A stretch of DNA of 64,000 nt from Flavobacteriales bacterium (GCA_947475095.1 CANJLG010000002.1:62001-126000); one strand, 5' to 3'. Numbered from the stretch's first letter, positions 21,399 through 31,935 are shown. Program-made: numbers and translations. Notes: generated by a model not told the origin, from the sequence alone.

Positions 21399-22274
21399 TT
21401 AGATTGCATTAATCAATTCACTTAAATCTGAGACCCGTTGTTCGTCTCCAATATACTGAAAGGATAGCATTAAATCCTCTATCATCCTTTTAATAATACT
21501 AGAATTAGAACAGGGTTCAAAATGAGATCGATCTGGATTTAAATTTCTTGATGTCAAAAAATCACCAATTTCACGAGCATCCAGTATCTCGCCAAATGCC
21601 TTGGGATTGATATAAAATAATACACCAAAATCATTTTGTTGATTAATAATAAAATTAGACTGGTTGTAATCCATAAATGCCAAGACAAAAGAATTCGGCA
21701 AGTTGACGCCATATACTGGCAAATCTAAGGATTGAGCAATAATGCTATAAATTAATCCGATGGTGAATGGCGCGCCTTTTTTGCTTTCTAGTACTCTAGA
21801 AATATCAATTTCATCCGGGCTATAACTATCTTTGTTTAAGCATTCGAAATGAGAAACGCCAAAAAATATTCGGTTAAAAATCTTTATTTGCTCAAAGCTG
21901 GTTTGATAATCATTGAACTCCAACCAAATAGCTCTTCGAAGTGTTTGTATCGTTTCATGAACATAAGAATCTTCTAGGTCGGTATCGTGATGTTTTGAAA
22001 CAATGATTGAACCTAATAGCAAATCCTTTTCTTCTGATTTAACCCATTGAATCAGTTCATTTTTTAAGGCATTATTATGAATTTTATTAATAACTGAGAA
22101 AACTCTGGACTTAAATTCCGGTCCGAAATCATTGTTTTTACTCGCATTCTCTAAAGAATATAAAGCAGGCTCTCCAATTAAAATTAGTTCATTCTTTACT
22201 TGATCGTAAACCTGAGGGTCTGGATCTTCGATTAAACGAATGAGTGCATTAATTTTAGATATTCGGATGTCCAC
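21399..22274 (-). CDS. Transglutaminase-like / SirB1-family protein
   Basis: ISRVLESKKGAPFTIGLIYSIIAQSLDLPVYGVNLPNSFVLAF. Confidence 0.8.
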   Translation of the reverse strand: MDIRISKINALIRLIEDPDPQVYDQVKNELILIGEPALYSLENASKNNDFGPEFKSRVFSVINKIHNNALKNELIQWVKSEEKDLLLGSIIVSKHHDTDLEDSYVHETIQTLRRAIWLEFNDYQTSFEQIKIFNRIFFGVSHFECLNKDSYSPDEIDISRVLESKKGAPFTIGLIYSIIAQSLDLPVYGVNLPNSFVLAFMDYNQSNFIINQQNDFGVLFYINPKAFGEILDAREIGDFLTSRNLNPDRSHFEPCSNSSIIKRMIEDLMLSFQYIGDEQRVSDLSELINAI

Positions 22275-22422
22275 ATTGCAAATTTATAGCTCGTTTAGAT
22301 TGCCTAAAAGAAAAAAAAAAATCTTTATCAATGTTCAAATGTTAATTCCGATGTAACATTAATATTTTTAAGACGTTAAAGAATTTCAGTTTCAAATAAA
22401 CTTTGCTACAGGTTGTTTGAAG

Positions 22423-22449
22423 AAGAGGCTTTAGGGCCTCTTTTTTTTT
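22423..22449 (+). terminator. Intrinsic terminator-like hairpin with T run
   Basis: AAGAGGC-tttagg-GCCTCTT followed by T run; no + strand CDS immediately upstream. Confidence 0.7.
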
Positions 22450-22470
22450 ATCTTTGAAAAAAAAAACAAA

Positions 22471-22797
22471 ATGAAAATATTTGGATTCTTATTTGGTCTT
22501 ACTTTCTTGCTTTCTTGCAAAACGCCCTGTAAAATTAAACAAGCTGCTTCTAATACGGATAATAAAACAATAGGCATTGTTCATGTTGCTGAAAATAATT
22601 GCCCCTACTATATCGAAGTAATAAAAGGCGATAAAGATGATTTGAATAAAAAACTATACCCGATTGATTTTAAAGATAATTATAAGAAAAAAGGATTGAA
22701 ATTATCTTTCAATTTTACATACAGCAAAGCGATGAGTCCAGATAACTGTTCGGTAGATGGTGTTGTTGTAATTAATAATGTTGACGTAATACCTTAA
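22471..22797 (+). CDS. Small lipoprotein of unknown function
   Basis: Lipobox LTFLLSC; promoter-like TATCTTTG about 14 nt upstream. Confidence 0.6.
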   Translation: MKIFGFLFGLTFLLSCKTPCKIKQAASNTDNKTIGIVHVAENNCPYYIEVIKGDKDDLNKKLYPIDFKDNYKKKGLKLSFNFTYSKAMSPDNCSVDGVVVINNVDVIP

Positions 22798-22803
22798 AAG
22801 GCA

Positions 22804-23754
22804 TTAAATGAAATCACGCAATAAATAACTCAAGGCCTTGCCTACCCTTTTCTTATCCAAATCACTAATTGGAGCTGCCTCTGTTAAATGGAAATAGGCC
22901 ACTTTACCTTTAGAATTTGAAACTTTTCTTACTGCTCTTCTTATGTCATCAAAGCACCATCCCGAGGGTGATAGAGCAGAACTAGGCATATCTGCGATAC
23001 AGTCCATATCTATCTCAAGTCCAAAGACTGAAGTTTCGTCTTGGTGATTAATAAATTGATCTATATCCGTTATAAAATCCCGCCGACCATCTAAATAATC
23101 CTCATAAAATGTGTATTCAACTTGATTGTCATTCATAAATTGGTGACTTGCCGAATTGAGATATGCACAATGCAATCCATAAACGTGATAGGTATTAATT
23201 AATCCTTCCTTGATGGCATAGGAAAAAGAATTGCCACTATGTCTGCCCTCCATGGCTCTACAATCTGCATGCGCATCAATATTAAGTACATTTATTTTCT
23301 CGAAATGTAAATTTGCCCACCGCATCAATGGAAGAGCATTATTATGTCCGCCGCCAATAATAATTGGAATTTGATGCTTGGCAACAACCAGTGTTAAACA
23401 TTGTAAGACAAATTCATCTAATTCAGAGACATACATAGTTAATTGACTTGGATTCGGTGCTTGGCCAACCCATTTAATATAGCCCATAAAAGCACTATTA
23501 TGATCAAAATCTTGCGTGTTTAAAAACGCTGATAAAAAAGAAAAAAAAGCATTTTCTGCACCAGATAAACCTGAATTTGCCATTGGACCTACCGACTCTG
23601 AAATTCCTAAGATTATATATCTTGCTTTTGAGGTATCATTTGCAGCAAGGAATGATTGCCCTAAACGCATTTCGCCAAGGCGAGTTGAGCTAAAGGATAT
23701 GATTGCTTGTTCGGTAAGCTGAATTAATTCAAAGTTATTGTTCTTGGATAGCAT
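22804..23754 (-). CDS. Arginase/formimidoylglutamase family hydrolase
   Basis: Mn-binding motifs IIGGGHNNALP, NIDAHADCRAMEGRHSGNSF, GLEIDMDCIAD; the ORF-track start at 23883 lies inside the upstream gene, so ATG at 23754 is used. Confidence 0.88.
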   Translation of the reverse strand: MLSKNNNFELIQLTEQAIISFSSTRLGEMRLGQSFLAANDTSKARYIILGISESVGPMANSGLSGAENAFFSFLSAFLNTQDFDHNSAFMGYIKWVGQAPNPSQLTMYVSELDEFVLQCLTLVVAKHQIPIIIGGGHNNALPLMRWANLHFEKINVLNIDAHADCRAMEGRHSGNSFSYAIKEGLINTYHVYGLHCAYLNSASHQFMNDNQVEYTFYEDYLDGRRDFITDIDQFINHQDETSVFGLEIDMDCIADMPSSALSPSGWCFDDIRRAVRKVSNSKGKVAYFHLTEAAPISDLDKKRVGKALSYLLRDFI

Positions 23755-24160
23755 AAGATTGAAGAATTGAAAGAAGGTCATTTGGAGGAGCAATGGGCTT
23801 TTTAGACATTGAACTAATGAAAACAAGACTTGTTTTAGCAGTAGCCAATAATTTTTGATTATCGTTGTAAATAAAATAATCAAAGTAGATTCTGACTCCT
23901 TTGATTGCCGATATTTTAGTTTCTATCAAAAGCATATCATCATAATAGGCGGGAGAAATATATTTAACCTGAAATTCAGATACGGGCAGCATAACGCCAT
24001 TATCTTCTAAAGACTTGTATGAAATACCTAAGGATCGTAACGATTCGACCCTTCCTATTTCTAAAAAAGAAGCATAATTTCCATAATAACAATAACCCAT
24101 CCTGTCGGTTTCTGAATACCGTACTCTCAAATAATGTTTATGGGTATAATTTATTTTCAT
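23735..24160 (-). CDS. Acyl-CoA thioesterase (hotdog fold)
   Basis: VRYSETDRMGYCYYGNYASFLEIGRVE. Confidence 0.92.
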   Translation of the reverse strand: MKINYTHKHYLRVRYSETDRMGYCYYGNYASFLEIGRVESLRSLGISYKSLEDNGVMLPVSEFQVKYISPAYYDDMLLIETKISAIKGVRIYFDYFIYNDNQKLLATAKTSLVFISSMSKKPIAPPNDLLSILQSYAIQEQ

Positions 24161-24414
24161 CTTCTTTCAAAAATACAATTATATATGATCAAATTGTAAT
24201 ATTTATTGCTTATATTTACCACATCTCCCGATTTATTTCATTTATTTATATTTGGTATGAAATACATGTAAAAAAAAGATAAAAATCAATAGCAATACGT
24301 TTTTTTTTTAACTATTTTATTCTAATATTTGCCCCTTGAAGATTAACCATTTGTTAAGGGTATATTTTTAAATTTAATACGAACTACACACACAATAATA
24401 GTTTTTTTGCCATA

Positions 24415-25845
24415 ATGAATATAGATCACGTTAAAACCTGGACAAGTTGTCTTGCATTAATTAAGGATAACATAACAGCTCAAGCTTTTAAAACTTGGTT
24501 TGAGCCAATTGTTCCTGTTAAAATTGAAAATAACATTTTAACGATACAAGTTCCGTCTCATTTTTTTTATGAGTGGCTTGAAGAACATTATATCACTTTA
24601 TTAAGTCGGGTTATAAAAAAAGAAATTGGGCAAGAAGGTAGTTTAGAATATTCAATTTTAATGGAAAGCAATCACAAAAACGCCATTCCATATACTGTAA
24701 AACTTCCTACTCAAAACAACAACTCCATTAGGAACATGCCTGTTTCGGTTCCAATTAACAATAATGAGAAGCAAATCAGGAACCCATTTATAATTCCTGG
24801 ACTAAAAAAGATCAATATAGAGTCTAATCTGATGCCGCAGTTCACCTTAGATAATTTTGTTGAAGGCGACTGTAATAGATTGGCGCGTGCTTCTGGATAT
24901 GCCATAGCAAACAAGCCTGGGGGCACTGCATTTAACCCATTACTAATCTATGGGGCTGTAGGATTAGGAAAAACACATTTGGCAAACGCTATCGGTATCG
25001 CTATCAAGGAAAAGCAACCAGCCAAAACTGTATTATATGTTCAGTCTGAAAAATTTGCTCATCAATTTATCGATGCAATAAAAAATCAAACGACCAACGA
25101 TTTTGTTCATTTTTACCAAATGATTGACGTACTTATAATCGATGATGTTCAATTTTTTGCAGGTAAAGAAAAAACTCAAGATGTCTTCTTTAGTATTTTC
25201 AATCACCTACACCAAAATGGCAAACAAATAGTTTTGACATCAGATAAAGCTCCTGTAGAACTTCAGGGTATGGAGCAGCGCTTGTTATCGAGATTTAAAT
25301 GGGGCCTTTCTGCTGATTTATCAATTCCCGATTTAGAAACAAGAATTGCTGTTCTACACAAAAAAATGCATGGAAGTGGTATAGAACTTCCTAAAGAAGT
25401 TGTAGAATATTTAGCCTATTCAATCAACACAAATATTCGTGAAATAGAAGGTGCTCTAAATACATTATTGGCACAAGCCTCTCTTAATAAAAAAGCAATT
25501 ACGCTCGAATTAGCCAAACAAATGGTAGACAAGTTCGTAAAAAATACTGCTCGCGAAGTTTCAATTGAATATATTCAAAAAGTGGTTTGTGACTATTTTG
25601 ACTTGCCGATAGAAATGCTGAAGTCCAAAACTAGAAAACGAGAAGTTGTTCAAGCTCGCCAAATATCAATGTATTTTTCTAAAAAAATGACGAAGTCGTC
25701 ACTAGCAAATATTGGTGCTCATTGTGGCGGTAAAGACCATGCAACCGTTTTACATGCCTGTAGAACCGTGGTTAATCTTTCTGAAACAGATAAGCAATTC
25801 AAAATATACTTAGAAGATTTAGAGAAGAAACTTACACTACAATAG
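24415..25845 (+). CDS. dnaA: Chromosomal replication initiator protein DnaA
   Basis: Walker A YGAVGLGKTHLANAIG, LIIDDVQFFAGKEKTQDVFF, C-terminal GGKDHATVLHACRTV. Confidence 0.98.
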   Translation: MNIDHVKTWTSCLALIKDNITAQAFKTWFEPIVPVKIENNILTIQVPSHFFYEWLEEHYITLLSRVIKKEIGQEGSLEYSILMESNHKNAIPYTVKLPTQNNNSIRNMPVSVPINNNEKQIRNPFIIPGLKKINIESNLMPQFTLDNFVEGDCNRLARASGYAIANKPGGTAFNPLLIYGAVGLGKTHLANAIGIAIKEKQPAKTVLYVQSEKFAHQFIDAIKNQTTNDFVHFYQMIDVLIIDDVQFFAGKEKTQDVFFSIFNHLHQNGKQIVLTSDKAPVELQGMEQRLLSRFKWGLSADLSIPDLETRIAVLHKKMHGSGIELPKEVVEYLAYSINTNIREIEGALNTLLAQASLNKKAITLELAKQMVDKFVKNTAREVSIEYIQKVVCDYFDLPIEMLKSKTRKREVVQARQISMYFSKKMTKSSLANIGAHCGGKDHATVLHACRTVVNLSETDKQFKIYLEDLEKKLTLQ

Positions 25846-25965
25846 TTCTTTAAAAATTATTAAATACACATTGAACGTTTCTTATCATTCCTTTTGTTAA
25901 TAAAATTACTAAAGTGAGACTTTACCTAAATGCTTAGGTGTTATTTTTGCTTTATAAATTCGGCT

Positions 25966-26646
25966 ATGAATAAAGTATTTTTATTTTGTCTATCACTAAT
26001 ATTACTGCTATCTTCTTGTATTGAATTAATTGATGATTTAACAATACACAATGATGGAAGCGGAACCTTCAAATACACCATGAATTTGAGTTCGAGTAAA
26101 ATAAAGGTGAATTCAATACTAGCCTTGGATAGCATTAATGGGAAAAAGGTTCTTTCAAAGGCTGAGATAAAATCTAAAATAAACCTTTTTGCTAGTCATT
26201 TGAAAACACAAGCTGGAATCTCAAATGTCTCCGTTTCTATAAATGATCTTGAATTAATTGTAAAGTTTTCTTGTGATTTTACCTCTGTATCAACTTTACA
26301 AAACGGTCTTAAAAATTCTTTAATAGCTATTAATAATATTAAAAACACAGAAGATTTAAATCAAAATTGGTTAAGTTATGATGGTGAAGTTCTGAAAAGA
26401 AATATACCGTTGTTCTCGATTACCTTATCTGACCACGTAAAAGAATTAGATATAGACTTGTTGAAAACTGGCAATTACACGTCCATTAATCGTTTTGATC
26501 GTCCAATTGTAAAGGTTGAAAAAGTGGGAGCCAAAATAAACCCAAGTAGAACGGCATGCATGCTAAAGGTAAGCACGTATGATTTGCACAAAAATTATTC
26601 GTTAATCGATAATTGTATTTACCTAAGCCCCATAAAAAATAAGTAA
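25966..26646 (+). CDS. Lipoprotein of unknown function
   Basis: MNKVFLFCLSLILLLSSCIE lipobox; internal ATG chosen over ORF-track start at 25930. Confidence 0.65.
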   Translation: MNKVFLFCLSLILLLSSCIELIDDLTIHNDGSGTFKYTMNLSSSKIKVNSILALDSINGKKVLSKAEIKSKINLFASHLKTQAGISNVSVSINDLELIVKFSCDFTSVSTLQNGLKNSLIAINNIKNTEDLNQNWLSYDGEVLKRNIPLFSITLSDHVKELDIDLLKTGNYTSINRFDRPIVKVEKVGAKINPSRTACMLKVSTYDLHKNYSLIDNCIYLSPIKNK

Positions 26647-26656
26647 TTCTGGAGAT

Positions 26657-28495
26657 ATGAAAAAATTAATGTTTTTTTTATTGTTGGTTAATTTTTCGAA
26701 TGTAAAATCTCAATCAGAGTTATTAATTCCTAAAGAGGCAATTACAGTATTCAGTATTAACAACATAAACTTGTTGCAAAAGATATCCGTGGATGAACTA
26801 ATCCAATATGAATTTATGGAAGAAGTGCACCAAGAACTATTCGATGGCTCTACTTCTGAAAAAACATTAAAGGATGCTGGTATAGATTTTAACCAACGAC
26901 TGAATGTTTTTTATGGTAAAAACAATGATTATGAGCTGTCTGGCTTTACCTTCGGAGTAAGTGATTTAACTAATCTTTTTGAAGTGTTTGATGATTTTGA
27001 AGAACTCCAATCCAAATACGATAATACAAAATTATATGGTTCTTTTTTTAATAATTTAATCATTAAAAATAATGCGGCATTGTTGATTAGATTTGAACCA
27101 TCATATGAATTAGTCAACCGGAAGACAGACTCAATCTGGTATTCAAGAGGTAATTTACCTCCTTTTGACTTTAATGAGGAAGCGTTTAATGAAGAAGTAT
27201 TTGAGACGGAAGATAGTACTTACTTAGAGCCAATAATATATGATCAAGAAGAATTGCCTATTGAAATAGACGACCCAAATGAAAAGAATTATAATGAACT
27301 TAGAGATAGTGTTCAAATAACATTACAGGAGGCTTTACTTACCAATCTACTGGATGCATTATTTATAGACAACCTAAACCTCGTAAAAAGTGATACTAGG
27401 TTTTCTGAACAATTTACTCATCCTTGTGAAGCGACATTTTATTTTGACAATTCAAGAAGTTTTAAAACAGCTAATGGACTATGGTATTTTCAAACAATTA
27501 TGCCATCTATTTATAAAGATCTTCAAGAACTGTACACAGGAAATATAATTTTAGGAGATCTATTTTTAAAAGAAAAATCCATAGACTTTATGGTGAAAAC
27601 CTATTATGGTGAAGAGCTTGGAGATATTTATTCGGAAATGAATGATGCTAAATTTGATAAAAATATCGCCAAATATATTCACAAAGGAAATTCTGCATTT
27701 TTTACGTACAACGTTAACATGAAAAAGGCATATGAAAAAGCCTATGAGACGATCATGCCAATTATTTCAGCAGAAAAAAATGCAGATGTTGCTATGAATG
27801 TACTCATGCTAGAATTACTCAATGAATTTGTTGATAAAGACGCTGTATTTGACACCTATAAAGGTAGCATGTTCGGAACATTCAATGGGATTAAGAAAAT
27901 AAATACTAAGAAGATAGAATTTATATACGATGAAATAACTTTCGAATACGAAGAGCAAGAAACTGAAGCTGTTGAAGACATGCCAGTCTTTACATTAGGA
28001 TTTTCTATGGGCCGGGAGGATATACCAGAAATTATATTAAGAAACTTGGGGAAATTAACCAGTAAATTTGAAAAGCACGATGATTATTGGGTTTTAAAAA
28101 ACGCAATTCTAGAGGCCGCTCCTTTATATATGATCAGCAAAAATAATTTATTTATTTTTACCAATGATGAGGATCTCGCTGTAAACCATTCAGATGGTTA
28201 CGGAACAAATTCGCTCCCTAAAAAATTAGTAAGGAAATTAAAGCGTGGTGGTTTTATGAATGGTTATTTGGATATCGCAGGAACACTGAACCGATTCCCT
28301 AGCGACTTACTCAATAATCAGCAAAGTGAAATGATAAACTCCTTGAAAGGGAAATCTGGGAAAATGTATCTAGGTTCTTCAAAGACAACTAATAAATTGA
28401 CCGCCTTCAATCTAAAGTATGAATTCAATGGTACTGAATATTCAGGACAACATTTATTAGACCTAATCAATACGGTTTATATTTTCTCAAAATAA
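26657..28495 (+). CDS. Secreted hypothetical, possibly DUF4836-like
   Basis: Signal peptide MKKLMFFLLLVNFSNVKSQ; long acidic soluble protein; downstream of a lipoprotein gene. Confidence 0.6.
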   Translation: MKKLMFFLLLVNFSNVKSQSELLIPKEAITVFSINNINLLQKISVDELIQYEFMEEVHQELFDGSTSEKTLKDAGIDFNQRLNVFYGKNNDYELSGFTFGVSDLTNLFEVFDDFEELQSKYDNTKLYGSFFNNLIIKNNAALLIRFEPSYELVNRKTDSIWYSRGNLPPFDFNEEAFNEEVFETEDSTYLEPIIYDQEELPIEIDDPNEKNYNELRDSVQITLQEALLTNLLDALFIDNLNLVKSDTRFSEQFTHPCEATFYFDNSRSFKTANGLWYFQTIMPSIYKDLQELYTGNIILGDLFLKEKSIDFMVKTYYGEELGDIYSEMNDAKFDKNIAKYIHKGNSAFFTYNVNMKKAYEKAYETIMPIISAEKNADVAMNVLMLELLNEFVDKDAVFDTYKGSMFGTFNGIKKINTKKIEFIYDEITFEYEEQETEAVEDMPVFTLGFSMGREDIPEIILRNLGKLTSKFEKHDDYWVLKNAILEAAPLYMISKNNLFIFTNDEDLAVNHSDGYGTNSLPKKLVRKLKRGGFMNGYLDIAGTLNRFPSDLLNNQQSEMINSLKGKSGKMYLGSSKTTNKLTAFNLKYEFNGTEYSGQHLLDLINTVYIFSK

Positions 28496-28499
28496 TGTC

Positions 28500-29837
28500 A
28501 TGATAAAAAAGTCATTGATAATTATTGTTTTATCAATATTACTAGGTCTTTTTCTTTACTTTAGAACTTCCTTTAATGGCCAAAATAATGGGGCAAGAAT
28601 CATTGATCGCCTCCCTGACGCTGAATATATAGGAAGCTCTAGTTTATTAGATTTAGCAAAAGAAACAAGTCCCCTCTTATATTTTTATAAAATAAAAAAT
28701 CGAGATTTATCAAGTGTAGAATTTTTGCTGGCTCAAGCAAAAAACTTTGGTTTAAATGCACAAGAAAAGGTGTATTTTTTCTATGATGAATCCGGGGAAG
28801 GTGGATTAATGTTTCATGTTACTGACAGCACAAAAGTTCTCCTTGCCATTAAAAATTTTAATGCAAAAAGTCCTGACAAAAATAAATTTGAAAATAAAAA
28901 TACCGTGTTTTTTAGCGATCAGTTAAAATTAAATTTTCACTGTGGTGCTGATTATTTATTACTGTACTCAGGAAAAAAATTTCCAGAAATAGTTAAGCGA
29001 GTAAGTCAAGCAAAATTTAATCAGCAATCAACGTTGTGGAAGGAATATTTATCCCTAAAAGTATATAAAAATGAAAATACAACCGTTTTTTCCACATCGA
29101 AAAAAATAAAAGAATTGGGTTTTGATTATGCCTTATTTTCTCATAATAGTGATTCAGCAAATGTTTATATAAATGGATGTCTGCATAACTATAAAGGCTT
29201 AAACCCATCCTTACTGAAAAGTGGAAAAGGCTTTGTGAATAGTTTAGAGAATAATCGCTCAATAGAATTACACATTGATTCAAAAGACGTAAATACAGGT
29301 AAAGACTTTCCATTTAAAGCGTTGTTGTTTGAACAAGGAAGTAAAATAAGTTTTCCTACGGCTGCCTTCATAAATGCTTGGGGTGGAGAATTTTCATTTT
29401 CAGAAGGAGGAAAAGAAATTGTAAAAGAACGAGTTATTGTTTCAGAGATGGATGAAGATTTCAATGTATTTGAGGTAGTAAAATACAATAGTGTTGAAGT
29501 CCCTAAGTATTCGTTAATGTTTAATACCAATGAGAATGGAGCTTCTTTCATTAAGCTTTTATTGAAAAAAGGGATTCTCCGCCCTGAGGGCAAGTACTAT
29601 AGATTCCTTTATTCTCCTTTACTTAAAATGGAGAAAAATGAAAATTATTACTTATTTTATTCTGGGGAAAAAGCACCGAAGATTGATCAATGTGATGAAA
29701 ACAAACTTTACTGGGAGTTTTGGAAAACAAAATGCTTATTTAAAATAGAATCTATGTCCCGAAATGACCTTTTTATAAGTGCTAAAATACCTGCTAACAG
29801 AGCAATAGAGAAGTTAAAAAAAATAATGAAGAACTAG
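28500..29837 (+). CDS. Membrane-anchored hypothetical protein
   Basis: Single N-terminal TM; same strand and tightly packed with 26657..28495. Confidence 0.6.
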   Translation: MIKKSLIIIVLSILLGLFLYFRTSFNGQNNGARIIDRLPDAEYIGSSSLLDLAKETSPLLYFYKIKNRDLSSVEFLLAQAKNFGLNAQEKVYFFYDESGEGGLMFHVTDSTKVLLAIKNFNAKSPDKNKFENKNTVFFSDQLKLNFHCGADYLLLYSGKKFPEIVKRVSQAKFNQQSTLWKEYLSLKVYKNENTTVFSTSKKIKELGFDYALFSHNSDSANVYINGCLHNYKGLNPSLLKSGKGFVNSLENNRSIELHIDSKDVNTGKDFPFKALLFEQGSKISFPTAAFINAWGGEFSFSEGGKEIVKERVIVSEMDEDFNVFEVVKYNSVEVPKYSLMFNTNENGASFIKLLLKKGILRPEGKYYRFLYSPLLKMEKNENYYLFYSGEKAPKIDQCDENKLYWEFWKTKCLFKIESMSRNDLFISAKIPANRAIEKLKKIMKN

Positions 29838-29844
29838 TTTAAGA

Positions 29845-30846
29845 TCAATCCATATGATTGAATGCAAATTGATCTTGATTTTCAGCAATCCAATCTAATA
29901 ATTCATTTACTTCCTGTAAGTCATTAGAGGTTACCAGTTGTGTTCTATACTCCTTGAAATGACTTATTCCCTTAAAGTAATTGGTGTAATGTCGCTTCAT
30001 TTCAGCGATGGCTAAATTAACGCCTTTCCACTCCACACTCATTTTTAAATGGTCCTTAGTAGCTAAAACTCTTGCCTTAATATTCGGAGGCGGCAGGTGT
30101 GTACCTGTCGCCAAAAAATGCTTTACTTCATTGAAGAACCATGGATTTCCAATGCTAGCTCGGCCAATCATAATACCATCAACACCATATCTATTTTTGT
30201 ATTCCAATACTTTTTCAGGAGAATCAATATCGCCATTGCCAAAAATTGGGATGTGCATCCTTGGATTATTTTTCACTTCTCCTATTAAGGTCCAATCTGC
30301 ATCGCCCTTATATAACTGTACTCTAGTTCGACCATGAATTGAAATAGCCTCAACACCAACATCTTGCAGCTTTTCTGCAGTACTAACAACAAATTTAGAT
30401 TTATCGTCCCAGCCCAAGCGAGTTTTAACCGTTACGGGTAAATTGGTCGCTTTAACAATCTCATCCGTCATTCGAATCAACTTAGGAATATCTTGAAGCA
30501 TTCCAGCGCCTGCTCCTTTACACGTTACTTTTTTAACCGGACAACCAAAATTTATATCTATAATATCTGGATTAGTTTTTTCGATGATTTTAGTAGCTTC
30601 CCGCATGCTATCAATATCATAGCCGAAAATCTGAATGCCAACAGGGCGCTCATATTCATAAATATCCATTTTCTGAACACTTTTCGCAGCATCACGAATT
30701 AATCCTTCTGAAGATATAAACTCCGTATACATTAAATCAGCTCCGTGTTTTTTACATAGGGCCCTAAAAGGTGGGTCGCTTACATCTTCCATTGGTGCTA
30801 GCAAAAGTGGAAAATCTCCTAATTCGATATCGCGTATTTTTACCAT
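29845..30846 (-). CDS. dusB: tRNA-dihydrouridine synthase (DusB-like)
   Basis: LLAPMEDVSDPPFRALCKKHGADLMYTEFIS, DINFGCPVKKVTCKGAGAGML. Confidence 0.95.
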   Translation of the reverse strand: MVKIRDIELGDFPLLLAPMEDVSDPPFRALCKKHGADLMYTEFISSEGLIRDAAKSVQKMDIYEYERPVGIQIFGYDIDSMREATKIIEKTNPDIIDINFGCPVKKVTCKGAGAGMLQDIPKLIRMTDEIVKATNLPVTVKTRLGWDDKSKFVVSTAEKLQDVGVEAISIHGRTRVQLYKGDADWTLIGEVKNNPRMHIPIFGNGDIDSPEKVLEYKNRYGVDGIMIGRASIGNPWFFNEVKHFLATGTHLPPPNIKARVLATKDHLKMSVEWKGVNLAIAEMKRHYTNYFKGISHFKEYRTQLVTSNDLQEVNELLDWIAENQDQFAFNHMD

Positions 30847-30849
30847 TAA

Positions 30850-31935
30850 TTACTTAAATAAGTGTGGAGAATGATCTTCGATGTTTTTTAAATATTTTTT
30901 TAAATCTTGCTCATTCTCTTTTTTTAGCACCAACAACATTTCATTTGATTCAACCACAATCATATCGTCTAAACCATCTATTAATACCAATTTATCATTC
31001 GGTACATGAATTAAACAATTTGATGAGTTGTATAAAAATACATTTTGTCCTAACACGGCATTATTATTATCATCTTTTGCTAAATGGTCTGTCAAACTTC
31101 CCCACGTTCCCAAATCACTCCAATCGAAATCAGCTAAAACGACAGCGATATTTTTCGCATATTCTAGTATTGCGAAATCAATTGAAATATCATCACATTC
31201 TTCAAAAGCCTCCGCTATCATTGATTTCTCGAGATGCGTGCCATAAATTGTTAAATCATTGGCAAAGAAATTAAATAATGTGGCTTGAAATTGCTCAAAT
31301 GCTTGAAGAATAACCGATGCTTTCCAAATGAATATCCCAGCATTCCAATAATAATTGCCAGCGTCTAGAAAAGACTGCGCGATATCAAGAATTGGCTTTT
31401 CTTGAAATTTCAAGACCTTATTTACACTGCCTGCTTTCCTACTTTCCTGTTGATCAAATTCAATATAACCATAGCCAGTGTCTGGACGTGTTGGCAGGAT
31501 CCCAAGAGTCACTAATTTGTCATCACTATGTGCTGTTTCGATCGCTATTTGGATGAGCTCCCTAAAACGGTTAGCGTCTAATATCAAATGGTCTGAAGGT
31601 GCAATCACCAGTACAGCGTCTTTGTTTTTCGAATATATTTTAGCGGAAGCATAAGCAATACATGGTGCCGTATTTTTACGCCTAGGCTCGCAAATAACCT
31701 GATCTTCTGTTAGTTCTGGCAATTGCGATAAAACTAACTGTAAATAAATTTCATTCGTTAAAATATAAATGTTCTCGTTGGGTGAAATTTTTTGCATCCG
31801 CTCAAAAGTTAAGCGCAATAAGGATTTCCCAATACCCAAAACATCTTGGAATTGCTTCGGGTTTTTCGCAGTTGATTTTGGCCAAAATCTGCTACCTACG
31901 CCCCCTGCCATTATCAAAGAATAATTATTATTCAT
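30850..31935 (-). CDS. Mannose-1-phosphate guanylyltransferase
   Basis: IMAGGVGSRFWPKSTAKNPKQF, RRKNTAPCIAYA, APSDHLI. Confidence 0.95.
   Translation of the reverse strand: MNNNYSLIMAGGVGSRFWPKSTAKNPKQFQDVLGIGKSLLRLTFERMQKISPNENIYILTNEIYLQLVLSQLPELTEDQVICEPRRKNTAPCIAYASAKIYSKNKDAVLVIAPSDHLILDANRFRELIQIAIETAHSDDKLVTLGILPTRPDTGYGYIEFDQQESRKAGSVNKVLKFQEKPILDIAQSFLDAGNYYWNAGIFIWKASVILQAFEQFQATLFNFFANDLTIYGTHLEKSMIAEAFEECDDISIDFAILEYAKNIAVVLADFDWSDLGTWGSLTDHLAKDDNNNAVLGQNVFLYNSSNCLIHVPNDKLVLIDGLDDMIVVESNEMLLVLKKENEQDLKKYLKNIEDHSPHLFK

Noticed and set aside
23755-23883. N-terminal extension of the arginase-family ORF (MIILFTTIIKNYW...)
   Set aside because: Lies within the upstream thioesterase gene; ATG at 23754 gives the expected N-terminus.
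24019-24282. 87-aa + strand ORF upstream of dnaA
   Set aside because: Half antisense to the thioesterase, half AT-rich intergenic; biased composition, no start context.
29189-29593. 134-aa and 98-aa minus-strand ORFs within 29017-29593
   Set aside because: Antisense to the 28500..29837 CDS, which has a clean start and membrane anchor; low-complexity antisense translations.
30008-30337. 109-aa + strand ORF
   Set aside because: Antisense to dusB, whose conserved motifs are clear.
30864-31274. 136-aa + strand ORF
   Set aside because: Antisense to the well-supported mannose-1-phosphate guanylyltransferase gene; no recognisable domain.
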